64,000 bases of DNA. Source: Paraprevotella clara YIT 11840. Its GTDB lineage: Bacteria > Bacteroidota > Bacteroidia > Bacteroidales > Bacteroidaceae. The notes under the pieces were generated by a model. The model ran no database searches. It worked only from the letters and a program-made list of their open reading frames with translations, and had not been told where the DNA came from. The DNA lies in assembly GCF_000233955.1 (NCBI RefSeq), contig NZ_JH376592.1, forward strand, positions 124,001 to 188,000. Direction: 5' to 3'. Positions within the stretch are counted from its first letter, which is position 1. Every line of letters starts with the position of its first letter. The translations under genes and the position numbers were made by a program. Below are positions 25,613 through 34,913 of this stretch, piece by piece.

Positions 25613-28600
25613 ATGAACAAAAACATGAAAAGCAAAAGAAACAGGTTTAGGACGCTATTGGCATCCTGCCTTATCGTATGTGCCGGCCATACCGCAATGG
25701 GCCAGGAAAATGGCCTTCGCCTGCACTTCGATTTTAAAAACATGAATGGTACTTCCGTCTCGGATACGGAATGTTCCGGCATCACGGCCTCACTCAAAAA
25801 TGAAGCTACGGTAAGCAAAATGGGAAAATACCGCGTACTCGATCTCGGTAGCGGAACCGGTTATCTCGACCTGACAGAACAAGCGGGCGAACTGTTCAAG
25901 AGTATGGATGCGTACTCCATCTCCATGTACTACCGCGTAGACGAGAAAGCCTCACTTTCCGGTGCCGGCTTCTTCCTTTGGACATTCTCCTCTTCTGCGG
26001 CCTGTACGGGGTCGGAGGGCAAGTACTCTGCTTACCGCCTCAATGCCCAACGCTTTGCCAACGCCACAGGAGGATACGGCAACGAAACGGCTATAGAAAT
26101 CGGTGGAGAAGCGGCCAAAGGAAAATGGACACACGTCGTGTACACCCAAGACGGACAAACCGGTACGCTCTACCTCGACGGAGTGGCCAAGGGAACGAAC
26201 ACCGAGATGCCCACCAATTCATCCAACTTCACCACTTCTGTTCCTTACGCATGGATCGGACGTCCCGCTTTTACAGCCGACAATTACCTGAAGCAAACTC
26301 TTGTAGCCGACGTCCGCCTCTATGACCGTGTACTGGGAACATCGGAAATCGGCGAACTGGCAGCCGCAGTTGACGATTTGGAATACGAATATACTTACGG
26401 CAATCCGGGCGACTTCACGGCATTGCAAAATGCCATCAATGAAGCCCAGGAATATATCGCTTCACACGCCTCTTCTTACACAGGCGCAATCGTTGCACTT
26501 TACCAAGACGAAGTCAATATCGCCCAAGACCTCGTGAACGAAGGTAAAGTAAACCAAAATGCCATCGACCGACAGCTCGAAAACCTCGCATCAGCCCGTA
26601 CGGCCTTGGAAGCCGCGGCAGGATTCGATTTCGATGTCACAGGCATTACGACAGGATACGACACAGAAAGAGGATTCCGGCATCCCGGTGCCCTCCATAC
26701 CGATGCCGACTTTGAACGTATCAGGGAACAGCTCAAAGCCGGAAATGAAAAAGTCGTAGCAGCCTACAATGTATTGGTCAACGCCGGATTCTCACAGTCT
26801 ACGGCAGCTACAAATCCCGTACCGACCATCATACGCGGAGGGGGAGTAGGAGAAAATTACATTAATGCAGCGCAGGGAGCTTCTATCGCTTACCAAAATG
26901 CCCTGCGGTGGAAAATCGACGGTTCGGAAGAACATGCCAAACACGCAGTAGATGTCCTGATGAAATGGGCACGCGTCACCAAAGGCATCGGAGGCGACTC
27001 CAATTATGCACTGGCTGCAGGACTATACGGATATGCCTTTGCCAACGCCGCCGAACTCGTGCGCGACTACGAAGGATGGTCTGACGAAGATTTCACCACA
27101 TTCAAACAATGGATGCTCGACGTGTGGTATCCATCTTGCATCGGCTTCCTGCGCGGCCGCAACGGAACTTGGCAAAATTCGGGAAAATGGTGGGAATGCC
27201 CCGGGCATTACTGGTCGAACTGGGGACTTTGCAACGTACTGGCCGTCATGAGCATAGGCATCCTTTGCGATGACGTATTCATTTATAATCAGGGACTGTC
27301 TTTCTTCAAATACGATCAAGTGGGCACCTTCACCGACCCGCGTACTTCCGACCCTATCCTGAACGACGGACTGACCGAGTTTTTAGGCAACCTTGTCGTC
27401 ACGACACAAGAATCTGATTTGGAAACCGGAGCTTACGGCAAACTGGGACAAATGCAAGAAAGCGGCCGTGATGTGGGCCATGCCACCATGGCCGGCGGAC
27501 TGGCCGTAGACGTAGCCCACATCGGTTGGAACCAAGGCGATGATTTGTTCTCTTACATGGACCACAGACTGGCAGCCGGTATAGAGTATTTGGCGGCACA
27601 AATACAAAGCGTGCAAAACCTGCCATGGACAAACTATCATTACGGAAGCAGTGGCCTGCATTGGAGCGACGGCAGGGCATGGCTGCAGACCGGCCCTGCA
27701 TTGGGAGAACAAATACGTCCTTACTGGGGTACCGTCATCGGGCACTATGAAGGCATTAAAGGCGTAGAAATGCCTTTCTCCAAAGCAGTCTACGAAAAAA
27801 TGGGCATCGACGGCGGCGGACAGGGTAACACCAGCGGAGGCTACGACCACATGGGCTATTCCGTATTGATGAACACCCGCGACTTCCCTACTCCCGAACA
27901 AATACCCACCCCGCTCACTCCCATCATGGAATACAACGGTATAAGCGTGGAACACAACGAACTGGGCGGACTGCACAATACGTACCGTACCGAACCCACA
28001 GAAACGCTCCCGGCAGGTACGATTGTCACCCTGAAGCCACAACTTCCCGACGGCACGACCGATACGGGAAAATGGAAATGGAGCACCGGAGAAAACACGA
28101 AAGACCTCACCGTGGCAGCCGACAGGAGCGGCATCTGGCGCGTGACATATACGAATGAAAACGGTGTGGAAAGCGAACAGATGTTCAGCATCGCCGTGGA
28201 AGGCGATTGTGGGGAAAGCACAATCAACCCGACCATAACCTATAATGGTTCCACACGTGCAGCGACTTCCATCAACGTATTATACAACAGCGAAGTGTCC
28301 TTATCCATATTCGGTGTGGGAGGCTATGGAAGCTATTTGTGGGAAACCGGCAGTACGGCTTCTTCCATCACCCTACCGCACGTCACGACCTCACGTACCG
28401 TTTCCGTCATCCATACCAATCAAGGCGGACGTCGCCAGGAAACCGTCTTCCGTATCAATGTACAGGCTGCACGCCCTGACATCATCGTCAACGGCGGACG
28501 TTATACGGATAAGAACATGATGATCGTAGAAAAAGGCGACAACGTGACGCTCACGGCCACACCGGCAGATGCCATGACGGGAGGAACTTACTTGTGGGGA

Positions 28601-29281
28601 GACGGCTCTACCAAAGACTCTCTCACCATTAATAACGTGCAAACTTCCGCCTCTTATACATTGGATTATACCATAAACGGCCAGACAAGTACCATCACTT
28701 ATCAAATCTATGTAAAAGAAACGGGATACCGCAGTGTAACACCGGGCAACTACTACATCCGGCACAAGACCTACGGAACGTATCTTACCAATCATGGCAA
28801 CGACGACTATCCCTCGTTCGAGCCAGAAGATGAATCCAATAAAGCTGCGCAACAATGGAACGTCGTCAACACTCCTCCTTCTACGACCTACGGTTTCCAG
28901 TCGGTTTTGGACGGAACCTACTTGACCGACGAGGGGTTGTGGCAGGAAACCATGACCAAGCCGTTCCGCTTCAGCGGTGCCGTAGATATTGAAACATTAG
29001 CCATCCAAAAGTCGGCCCGTAGCGGTAACATCTATTGGCAAGTGGCAGAAGACGGCAGTATCGACTTCGCTGCGACGGAAACCCCGAATGATTACCCGTT
29101 CGAATTCATTCCTGTAGAAGGCAGTAAGGTATCCGAAACGACCGGCGGTAAAGTTGTGGCACGAACGATATATTATTCAATGGACGGTATACAGTTAGAG
29201 CAGCCCCGCAAGGGTATCAACATCCGTCAGACCACCTTCACCGACGGTAGCGTAAAACAAGATAAAATCATTATCCGCTAA
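25613..29281 (+). CDS. Large multidomain polysaccharide lyase (alginate-lyase-like fold)
   Basis: 1222 residues; signal peptide ending AMGQ. Domains in order: LamG/concanavalin-like sandwich (about 33-250, KWTHVVYTQDGQTGTLYLDG), helical FIVAR-like linker (about 265-335), (alpha/alpha)-barrel of the alginate-lyase superfamily (about 350-760), Ig-like beta modules (about 800-1065), a ricin-like trefoil (about 1068-1165, YYIRHKTYGTYLTNHG) and a C-terminal tag-like end (GINIRQTTFTDGSVKQDKIIIR). The barrel has PGHYWSNWGLCN and MQESGRDVGHATMAGG, where Asn, Arg and His fit the catalytic set of this fold. Such enzymes cleave uronate-containing glycans by beta-elimination. The family (for example PL38 or another alginate-lyase-fold group) and the substrate are inferred. 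It follows the GH43 gene. Confidence 0.85.
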   Translation: MNKNMKSKRNRFRTLLASCLIVCAGHTAMGQENGLRLHFDFKNMNGTSVSDTECSGITASLKNEATVSKMGKYRVLDLGSGTGYLDLTEQAGELFKSMDAYSISMYYRVDEKASLSGAGFFLWTFSSSAACTGSEGKYSAYRLNAQRFANATGGYGNETAIEIGGEAAKGKWTHVVYTQDGQTGTLYLDGVAKGTNTEMPTNSSNFTTSVPYAWIGRPAFTADNYLKQTLVADVRLYDRVLGTSEIGELAAAVDDLEYEYTYGNPGDFTALQNAINEAQEYIASHASSYTGAIVALYQDEVNIAQDLVNEGKVNQNAIDRQLENLASARTALEAAAGFDFDVTGITTGYDTERGFRHPGALHTDADFERIREQLKAGNEKVVAAYNVLVNAGFSQSTAATNPVPTIIRGGGVGENYINAAQGASIAYQNALRWKIDGSEEHAKHAVDVLMKWARVTKGIGGDSNYALAAGLYGYAFANAAELVRDYEGWSDEDFTTFKQWMLDVWYPSCIGFLRGRNGTWQNSGKWWECPGHYWSNWGLCNVLAVMSIGILCDDVFIYNQGLSFFKYDQVGTFTDPRTSDPILNDGLTEFLGNLVVTTQESDLETGAYGKLGQMQESGRDVGHATMAGGLAVDVAHIGWNQGDDLFSYMDHRLAAGIEYLAAQIQSVQNLPWTNYHYGSSGLHWSDGRAWLQTGPALGEQIRPYWGTVIGHYEGIKGVEMPFSKAVYEKMGIDGGGQGNTSGGYDHMGYSVLMNTRDFPTPEQIPTPLTPIMEYNGISVEHNELGGLHNTYRTEPTETLPAGTIVTLKPQLPDGTTDTGKWKWSTGENTKDLTVAADRSGIWRVTYTNENGVESEQMFSIAVEGDCGESTINPTITYNGSTRAATSINVLYNSEVSLSIFGVGGYGSYLWETGSTASSITLPHVTTSRTVSVIHTNQGGRRQETVFRINVQAARPDIIVNGGRYTDKNMMIVEKGDNVTLTATPADAMTGGTYLWGDGSTKDSLTINNVQTSASYTLDYTINGQTSTITYQIYVKETGYRSVTPGNYYIRHKTYGTYLTNHGNDDYPSFEPEDESNKAAQQWNVVNTPPSTTYGFQSVLDGTYLTDEGLWQETMTKPFRFSGAVDIETLAIQKSARSGNIYWQVAEDGSIDFAATETPNDYPFEFIPVEGSKVSETTGGKVVARTIYYSMDGIQLEQPRKGINIRQTTFTDGSVKQDKIIIR

Positions 29282-29384
29282 ACGAGATATTCACTATTGC
29301 ACAACGACCCCACAAAGAGACCATTAAAAACCGTTACGGTCCAAAAAAAGCAGTGAACTGCAAGGGCAAATGAAATAAAAAAAT

Positions 29385-29392
29385 TATATTTG
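29385..29392 (+). promoter_or_regulatory. -7 promoter element of the PorE-like gene
   Basis: TATATTTG, a perfect TAnnTTTG, 15 bp before the ATG at 29408, giving a very short leader. No clear -33 element. Confidence 0.6.
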
Positions 29393-29407
29393 CACACCGA
29401 ACGGAAT

Positions 29408-31450
29408 ATGAAAAAATGGATTTCTCTTTTTGGGGTCGTTTTCGTGACACTATGGCTCGCAGGCTGTAGTGCGGAAAGCAATGTGAAAAAAGGAGATAAA
29501 TTCTACGCCATCGGAGAATATTTCGAAGCGGCTGCCGAATACCGGAAAGCTTATATGCGAACCAAACCCAAGGAACGGGCCAAGAGGGGCGAACGGGCCT
29601 ATAAAGCCGCAGACTGTTATCGGCGTATCAATTACACCTCACGGGCTATCGGGTCATATCAGAATGCGGCACGATACAACTACCCGGACAGCATCGTTTA
29701 TTTTTATTTAGCTGAAATGCAACGCAAAAACGGCGATTACAAAAAAGCGTTGCAGAATTATGAGATTTACCTTCAGTACAAACCGGACGACGTGTTGGCA
29801 CGTCACGGCCTACAGGGCTGTACCATGGCGCCCATCTGGAAACAGAAACCTACATTGTATTCGATAAAGAAAGAACCGCTACTCAATGCCCGCCGTTCGG
29901 ACTATTGCCCGATGCTGACAGGGGATGATATGGACATGCTGTACCTGACTTCCACACGCCCACAGGCAACAGGCAACGAACTGAGCGGCATCACAGGAAT
30001 CAAGTCCGGTGACATCTTTATCTCCCGAAAAGACGATAAAGGGAAATGGCAGTCGCCGGAACAGGTAGAATCCGAGATAAACAGTGAGTACGATGAAGGA
30101 GCCTGTGCTTTCTCGCCGGACGGCAAAACGATGTATTTCACCCGTTGCACGCATGACCCCGAATATCCGCGATATGCACAGATTTATACTTCGGATCGTA
30201 CGGATGCCAGTTGGGGCGCACCCAAATTGTTGGAAATCACCAAAGACACTTTATCCTCCTTTGCCCATCCTACCGTATCGCCGGACGGCAGATGGCTGTA
30301 TTTCGTCTCCGACATGCCGGGAGGATTAGGAGGCCTGGACATCTGGCGAATCGAAATAGGAGAACACGGGTTAGGCGGAGTGGATAATCTCGGCGAACCC
30401 ATCAATACTCCGGGGAATGAAATGTTCCCTTCGTTCCGTCCGAACGGAGATTTGTATTTTTCCTCCGACGGACACGTCGGCATGGGCGGCTTGGACCTGT
30501 TCAAGGCCGAACAGGACAGTACGGGCACATGGACCGTAGAGAACCTGAAATATCCGATGAATTCGCAAGGAGATGATTTTGCCATGACTTTCGACGGACT
30601 GCACAACCGGGGATTTTTCAGTACCAACCGAGGCGATGCCCGAGGGTGGGACCACATCATGAGTTTCGAATGTCCGGAAGTATTGCTCACGGTCAAGGGA
30701 TGGGTCTACGAAAAAGACGGCTATGAACTGCCGGAAGGCTTGGTTTACATGGTAGGCAACGACGGAACCAATCTAAAGTTGAGCGTGAAAGGCGACGGTT
30801 CCTTTACCCAGGAAATCCAACCGAATGTAGACTATGTATTTTTAGGTACGTGCAAGGGATTCCTGAATCATAAAGAACAACTGCGAGTGGACACCAGCAG
30901 CGTAAGCAAAGAATACGTACTTCAGTTCGAACTGGCTTCTATCACGGCTCCCGTATTGGTAGACAATGTGTTTTACGCTTTCGACAGTGCGGAACTCACG
31001 GACTCTTCTACCCTCGCACTGGATTCCCTCGTCACGCTCATGGAAGACAATCCGAACATCACGATTGAACTCAGCTCGCATTGCGACTACCGGGGAAGGG
31101 ATGAATACAACATCCGCCTCTCCCAACGCCGGGCAGAATCCGTGGTGAAGTACCTGATAGCACACGGCGTCGCAACCGACCGTCTGACTCCCATCGGATA
31201 CGGCGAGACACGCCCGAAAGTCATCCGCAAACGATTGACGGAACGGTATCCGTTCCTGCATGAGAACGACACGTTGACGGAAGCTTTCATCAAAAAACTG
31301 CCGGAAGAACAGCAGGAAATCTGCAACGCCCTGAACCGCCGGACGGAATTCCGTGTCCTCCGTACTACTTACGGTTTGTTCGATACGCCGGACGCACCGA
31401 AAAACAACACGGAAGCAAAAGAGCAGGACAGCGCTACACCACAAGAATAA
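29408..31450 (+). CDS. PorE-like lipoprotein: TPR, beta-propeller, regulatory domain and OmpA
   Basis: A 680-residue lipoprotein (MKKWISLFGVVFVTLWLAGC). Domains: TPR helices at about 25-135 (YFEAAAEYRKAY, DYKKALQNYEIYLQYKP), a PD40/WD40 propeller at about 150-430 (CAFSPDGKTMYFTR, TVSPDGRWLYFVSD, PSFRPNGDLYFSSDG), a carboxypeptidase-regulatory-like domain at about 435-515, and OmpA at about 540-660 with the peptidoglycan-binding Asp and Arg in HCDYRGRDEYNIRLSQRRAE. This order is that of PorE of the type IX secretion system, which anchors the machine to peptidoglycan. Paralogues of the same build are also common in non-T9SS Bacteroides, so the exact role is open. It stands alone and converges on the TonB-C gene. 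Confidence 0.85.
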   Translation: MKKWISLFGVVFVTLWLAGCSAESNVKKGDKFYAIGEYFEAAAEYRKAYMRTKPKERAKRGERAYKAADCYRRINYTSRAIGSYQNAARYNYPDSIVYFYLAEMQRKNGDYKKALQNYEIYLQYKPDDVLARHGLQGCTMAPIWKQKPTLYSIKKEPLLNARRSDYCPMLTGDDMDMLYLTSTRPQATGNELSGITGIKSGDIFISRKDDKGKWQSPEQVESEINSEYDEGACAFSPDGKTMYFTRCTHDPEYPRYAQIYTSDRTDASWGAPKLLEITKDTLSSFAHPTVSPDGRWLYFVSDMPGGLGGLDIWRIEIGEHGLGGVDNLGEPINTPGNEMFPSFRPNGDLYFSSDGHVGMGGLDLFKAEQDSTGTWTVENLKYPMNSQGDDFAMTFDGLHNRGFFSTNRGDARGWDHIMSFECPEVLLTVKGWVYEKDGYELPEGLVYMVGNDGTNLKLSVKGDGSFTQEIQPNVDYVFLGTCKGFLNHKEQLRVDTSSVSKEYVLQFELASITAPVLVDNVFYAFDSAELTDSSTLALDSLVTLMEDNPNITIELSSHCDYRGRDEYNIRLSQRRAESVVKYLIAHGVATDRLTPIGYGETRPKVIRKRLTERYPFLHENDTLTEAFIKKLPEEQQEICNALNRRTEFRVLRTTYGLFDTPDAPKNNTEAKEQDSATPQE

Positions 31451-31483
31451 AGCGGAAGGAATACACTTCGCTTCCGCCTTTCA
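31449..31483 (+). terminator. Terminator between convergent genes
   Basis: The stem GCGGAAG / CTTCCGC with a 12-nt loop lies immediately after the stop codon at 31450, with A residues before it and a pyrimidine-rich tail after it. It can serve both the PorE-like gene and the convergent minus-strand gene ending at 31497. Confidence 0.7.
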
Positions 31484-31496
31484 TCTTTCCTTATGC

Positions 31497-32513
31497 CTAT
31501 TTCAACCCAAACTTTACCGGCAAAGAAAACAACACCCTGACGGGTTTGCCGTTCTTATATCCGGGCTTCCAATCAGGCATCATGCCCACCACCCTCACTG
31601 CTTCCTGTGCCAAATAAGGATGAGGACTTCGCAACACCCTGATTTGACCGATTTCTCCGTCCTTTTCCACCACGAATTGCACATATACTCTTCCGCTCGC
31701 TTCTTCAGATACACAAACAGGCGGATAGTGGATATTCTTAGACAAAAAGGCCATACATGCCTTTTCACCTCCCGGAAACTCAGGATTCTGCTCCCCAGGC
31801 ATAACGGCATTCCGACCGGTGCCTGTCTTAGGTCCCTTCGTTTCTTTCCGAAATTCTTTTAATCGTATCCTTACCCCAGAAAAGCAAGCGGTATCCTTGG
31901 AAACGGCCTCTGCATTTTCACGAAAATAGAAAGAGTCCCCGTCGAAGAAAGATTTTTTCGTTTCATCGTAATAGAAAACACGTGCATATTTCAATGACTT
32001 GGCAGTTTGATAAAACATCTTCATGTCGTCGGGCATCTCCCCAGCACAAGCCCGCGTGGCTACCAACCGGCAAGAATCCCGAGCCAACTCATAGATTTCC
32101 GTACCCCGCCTTGAATCCGGCCAACGCAAACACATGAACAACGTACTGTCCCTTACCTCGAAATCCATTGTGGCCAACACTTTACCTTCTTCTTTAAGGC
32201 TCACCAAATCGTATGTACGCGCCATAGCCTGCCACGAAAGCTTTGACGAAGAGAACTGTTCCACGGCAGAAAGCGGCAGCCCTCCGGCACGTCCCTTAAA
32301 CCAAACATGAGCCCAATCATCCGTTACCGTCCCTTCACGCAACCATAACGCCGCCCCTTTTTTAGCTTTCCCCAAGACTCCCCCGACCCTCCGTGTTTCG
32401 GATATCACCTTTACAGACGGAGTTTTCACTATGACCCAATTTTGCGATTGCACACTTTGCAATCCGACCATAAGCATCACAAGGAGACTCACAATAGTTT
32501 TCACAAAACACAT
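31497..32513 (-). CDS. Exported protein with SH3-like and TonB C-terminal domains
   Basis: 338 residues. The start (MCFVKTIVSLLVMLMVGLQSVQSQ) reads as a cleavable signal, unlike the uncleaved anchor of true TonB. Residues of about 25-95 look like a bacterial SH3 domain (VIVKTPSVKVISE, GAALWLREGTVTDDWAHVWFKGRAG). The middle is unassigned. Residues of about 250-338 are a TonB C-terminal domain (FPGGEKACMAFLSKNIHYP, VRVLFSLPVKFGLK) nearly matching the TonB at 42164-42874 along its whole length. If the signal is cleaved, it cannot transmit energy from ExbB/ExbD; it may instead bind receptors or peptidoglycan. It ends against the convergent PorE-like gene. Confidence 0.8.
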   Translation of the reverse strand: MCFVKTIVSLLVMLMVGLQSVQSQNWVIVKTPSVKVISETRRVGGVLGKAKKGAALWLREGTVTDDWAHVWFKGRAGGLPLSAVEQFSSSKLSWQAMARTYDLVSLKEEGKVLATMDFEVRDSTLFMCLRWPDSRRGTEIYELARDSCRLVATRACAGEMPDDMKMFYQTAKSLKYARVFYYDETKKSFFDGDSFYFRENAEAVSKDTACFSGVRIRLKEFRKETKGPKTGTGRNAVMPGEQNPEFPGGEKACMAFLSKNIHYPPVCVSEEASGRVYVQFVVEKDGEIGQIRVLRSPHPYLAQEAVRVVGMMPDWKPGYKNGKPVRVLFSLPVKFGLK

Positions 32514-32531
32514 ATTCCTTCATATCTAATC

Positions 32532-32575
32532 ATAAAGCATACCGAGCATGAATGTCCCTGCCCGATATGCTTTAT
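32532..32575 (-). terminator. Intrinsic terminator after the phosphatase-like gene
   Basis: A 10-bp perfect stem (ATAAAGCATA / TATGCTTTAT) that continues inward with short pairings. It starts 4 nt past the stop codon at 32579 and lies 18 nt before the next gene on the same strand. Confidence 0.75.
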
Positions 32576-32578
32576 CGT

Positions 32579-33049
32579 TTAAGCCGTTATCAACGTGGAG
32601 ATTTCCGTTTTCTCGCCTAAATGCTCCTTCAAAAAGGCTTTTATACGAGCTATCAGATTCATGCAACCGTTAGTCATTTCTTCATCCTGCGTCTGATAAT
32701 CGAGATCGCCACACACGGAACCTACCAAATGTTCTTTCCCGGATGTACAATAATCCAAGAATAAGTGAATTTTATTCCAACTACTGTAATCCATAAAACG
32801 TGTCAGAAAGTTGCGCTGCCTCCCCTCCATAACCACGATAAAATCAGCCTGATTCAGTAAATTGCCTACTTTATCAGGACCACTGCTTTCCGGAATCCCA
32901 CTTTCATTAGAAGTGACTCCCCACATGGCCATATCGGCAGACTCTACTTCAATGTCCGGAACCTCTGCCTCTTGTATTTTCTTCTTAAAAAGATATTCTA
33001 CAAAAGGTAGCCTGCAGGCGCACCCGGATCCGATAAATAAAATTTTCAT
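32579..33049 (-). CDS. Low-molecular-weight tyrosine phosphatase homologue, probably inactive
   Basis: 156 residues with the size and pattern of the LMW-PTP/arsenate-reductase fold. The family P-loop is V-C-x-G-N-x-C-R-S-P; here the matching stretch is LFIGSGCACRLPF, so the nucleophilic cysteine is glycine and the serine after arginine is leucine. The rest fits: NQADFIVVMEG corresponds to the usual DLILVM strand, and GDLDYQ stands where the acid loop DPY is expected. I infer a phosphatase-fold protein that has lost catalysis, perhaps a binding protein, unless one of the two nearby cysteines acts instead. The frame is intact, so it is not an obvious pseudogene. It has its own terminator. Confidence 0.75.
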   Translation of the reverse strand: MKILFIGSGCACRLPFVEYLFKKKIQEAEVPDIEVESADMAMWGVTSNESGIPESSGPDKVGNLLNQADFIVVMEGRQRNFLTRFMDYSSWNKIHLFLDYCTSGKEHLVGSVCGDLDYQTQDEEMTNGCMNLIARIKAFLKEHLGEKTEISTLITA

Positions 33050-33210
33050 AGCGTTGTTTAGATTAAGTTAGACAATTAGATTTCTACGGTGTGAGTATGA
33101 ACCCTCATCGTTTCAATCCATTCACACTCTCAGGCTTTAAATATAGCTTTTACCGGATTAAAAAGCAAGGAATCAAAAGGAAAAGCATCTATTTTTTAGT
33201 ATTTTTCACT

Positions 33211-34722
33211 TTACTCTATTGATTTTCGTCCTAAATCTCCCCTTAAACTATAAGTTGAAAGATAACTTGTACGTATTTTCCATTCCTGGGGATAAAGGTT
33301 ATTGGCCCGTCCACCTATATTTTTCACGAAACCGATCGGAGTATCCTGAAACGTCAGCAACACGTAACCTTTAGGAGTGTCGGGAGGTAAGACAAGCACT
33401 TCTTTACGTAAATAGGCCACCGCCATATCGTAGGAAACGGGAACAATTGGAAAAGCCGAGCGATTCAAGTCAACGGACATCGCTAAAGCGTGCAGCGGAA
33501 TATAGTCTTTCCCCTTTACCGTAGCCAACGGAACACCAGCCTGCCACACTTTAACCGCTTCCTGCAACAGGCCTACCTGACGGGAGAACGAAGCGCGTAC
33601 AGCCGTCCACACCGGTCCGTCGGGCACGAAATCAAAGGTATCGGCATGAAGCAACCATGACCGGCAGGAAGCAGGCAAAGCCGGAACGGAAGCGTGTAGC
33701 GCACGTTTCTTTTTAGACTTCACGCGCTCATTTTCATACCTATCGAAGGACATCGCCCAATCAGAAGTCTCCTCTTCGCCATTTTTACGTAAAACAGCCA
33801 AAAAGAATCCTTCTCCACGAGTAAAGCCGGGAATGAAATGGGCGACGGGAAAAAGCTTTTCCGCCTTCGCCGTATCTTTTACTGAGGAGACTGCCAACAG
33901 GTTCCCGACGACACCCCAACCCGGTTCCACATCAAAAGGAAGTATTTCCGCACCAAGTTCTTCGGCTATCCAAGCCACATTTTCCTCATCCTCCAAAGCA
34001 TTCAGCGTACAAGTACTGTACACCAACAGCCCTCCCGGCTTCAACGAAAGCCATACGTCACGCAAAATCTCACGCTGACGGTCCCGGCACATCCGCACAG
34101 CCTCCATGCTCCAACCCGTCACGGCATCTTCTTCTTTCCGGAACATCCCCTCACCGGAGCACGGCACATCGGTCACCAACAGGTCGAAAAAGTCCGGCAA
34201 ACGGGCAAAATCCTTTGGGTAACTGTTTGTCACTATCACGTCGGGATGTCCCCACTTCGTCAGATTCTCCAGTAAAACCTGAGCACGTGCCTTAACGGGC
34301 TCGTTGGATACCAGCAGGCTACCCTCCGGCAGACATGAACGAATATGGGTAGACTTGCCCCCGGGCGCAGCACAAAGGTCGAGTGCTACCACCGGACGAG
34401 TCACATAACGGCGTAAGATTTGCCCCAAAAACATGGAAGCCGCCTCTTGTACATAATAGGCACCGGCATGAAACAACGGGTCGAACGTGAACGGAGGGCG
34501 TTCGCTCAGGTAGCATCCTTCTCCGGAGGCCCAAGGCACCGAGCCATCTACCCCATTCAAATCTTCCGCTAAAAGACCGGACCATACGGCCTTGAACGGG
34601 TTCAGCCTCACACTTACGGAAGGGTCTTCATCCAAAGCTTGGGCAAAACGTGCATAACGCTCCGCACCGAGCAAACGTCGGGCATAGTCTTTAAACTCTT
34701 GAGGTATATCCGGTCGTGTCAT
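33211..34722 (-). CDS. rRNA cytosine-5 methyltransferase, RsmF/RsmB (NOL1/NOP2/Sun) type
   Basis: 503 residues. The SAM-binding motif is LDLCAAPGGKSTH, motif IV is VTDVPCSGEGMF and motif VI is LVYSTCT, with both catalytic cysteines present. The N-terminal segment holds an RNA-binding extension (VRLNPFK). About 150 residues after the methyltransferase core (LHALAMSVDL, GYVLLTFQDTPIGFVKNIGGRANNLYP) form a PUA-like end, as in RsmF, which makes m5C1407 in 16S rRNA of E. coli. The target base is inferred only. It is transcribed alone, divergently from DUF6249-thyA-folA. A TACTTTTA box (complement at 34742-34749) may be part of its promoter. Confidence 0.9.
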   Translation of the reverse strand: MTRPDIPQEFKDYARRLLGAERYARFAQALDEDPSVSVRLNPFKAVWSGLLAEDLNGVDGSVPWASGEGCYLSERPPFTFDPLFHAGAYYVQEAASMFLGQILRRYVTRPVVALDLCAAPGGKSTHIRSCLPEGSLLVSNEPVKARAQVLLENLTKWGHPDVIVTNSYPKDFARLPDFFDLLVTDVPCSGEGMFRKEEDAVTGWSMEAVRMCRDRQREILRDVWLSLKPGGLLVYSTCTLNALEDEENVAWIAEELGAEILPFDVEPGWGVVGNLLAVSSVKDTAKAEKLFPVAHFIPGFTRGEGFFLAVLRKNGEEETSDWAMSFDRYENERVKSKKKRALHASVPALPASCRSWLLHADTFDFVPDGPVWTAVRASFSRQVGLLQEAVKVWQAGVPLATVKGKDYIPLHALAMSVDLNRSAFPIVPVSYDMAVAYLRKEVLVLPPDTPKGYVLLTFQDTPIGFVKNIGGRANNLYPQEWKIRTSYLSTYSLRGDLGRKSIE

Positions 34723-34793
34723 GTCGTATCATTTTATGAGGATAAAAGTAGGCAAAAAAAATGGGGCGAACAACAAAATCGGACGGATTTTCA

Positions 34794-34825
34794 TTTGCTT
34801 CTGCGCTCGCCTTTCGCTATCTTTG
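34794..34825 (+). promoter_or_regulatory. Promoter P1 of DUF6249-thyA-folA
   Basis: TTTG at 34794-34797, 20 bp, TATCTTTG at 34818-34825: a full consensus promoter in the first half of the tandem module. Confidence 0.85.
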
Positions 34826-34881
34826 TTCCCACGAAGATAGGATGCGGCTCGGCATAGCCAAACCAGAAAACTTCGTTTTCA

Positions 34882-34913
34882 TTTGTCTCTGCGCTCGCCT
34901 TTCGCTATCTTTG
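34882..34913 (+). promoter_or_regulatory. Promoter P2 of DUF6249-thyA-folA
   Basis: TTTG at 34882-34885, 20 bp, TATCTTTG at 34906-34913: a full consensus promoter 26 bp before the first ATG at 34939. Confidence 0.88.

Noticed and set aside
32579-33049. Pseudogene status for the phosphatase-like gene
   Set aside because: The frame is full length with a proper start and terminator. Loss of the catalytic cysteine alone does not make it a pseudogene.
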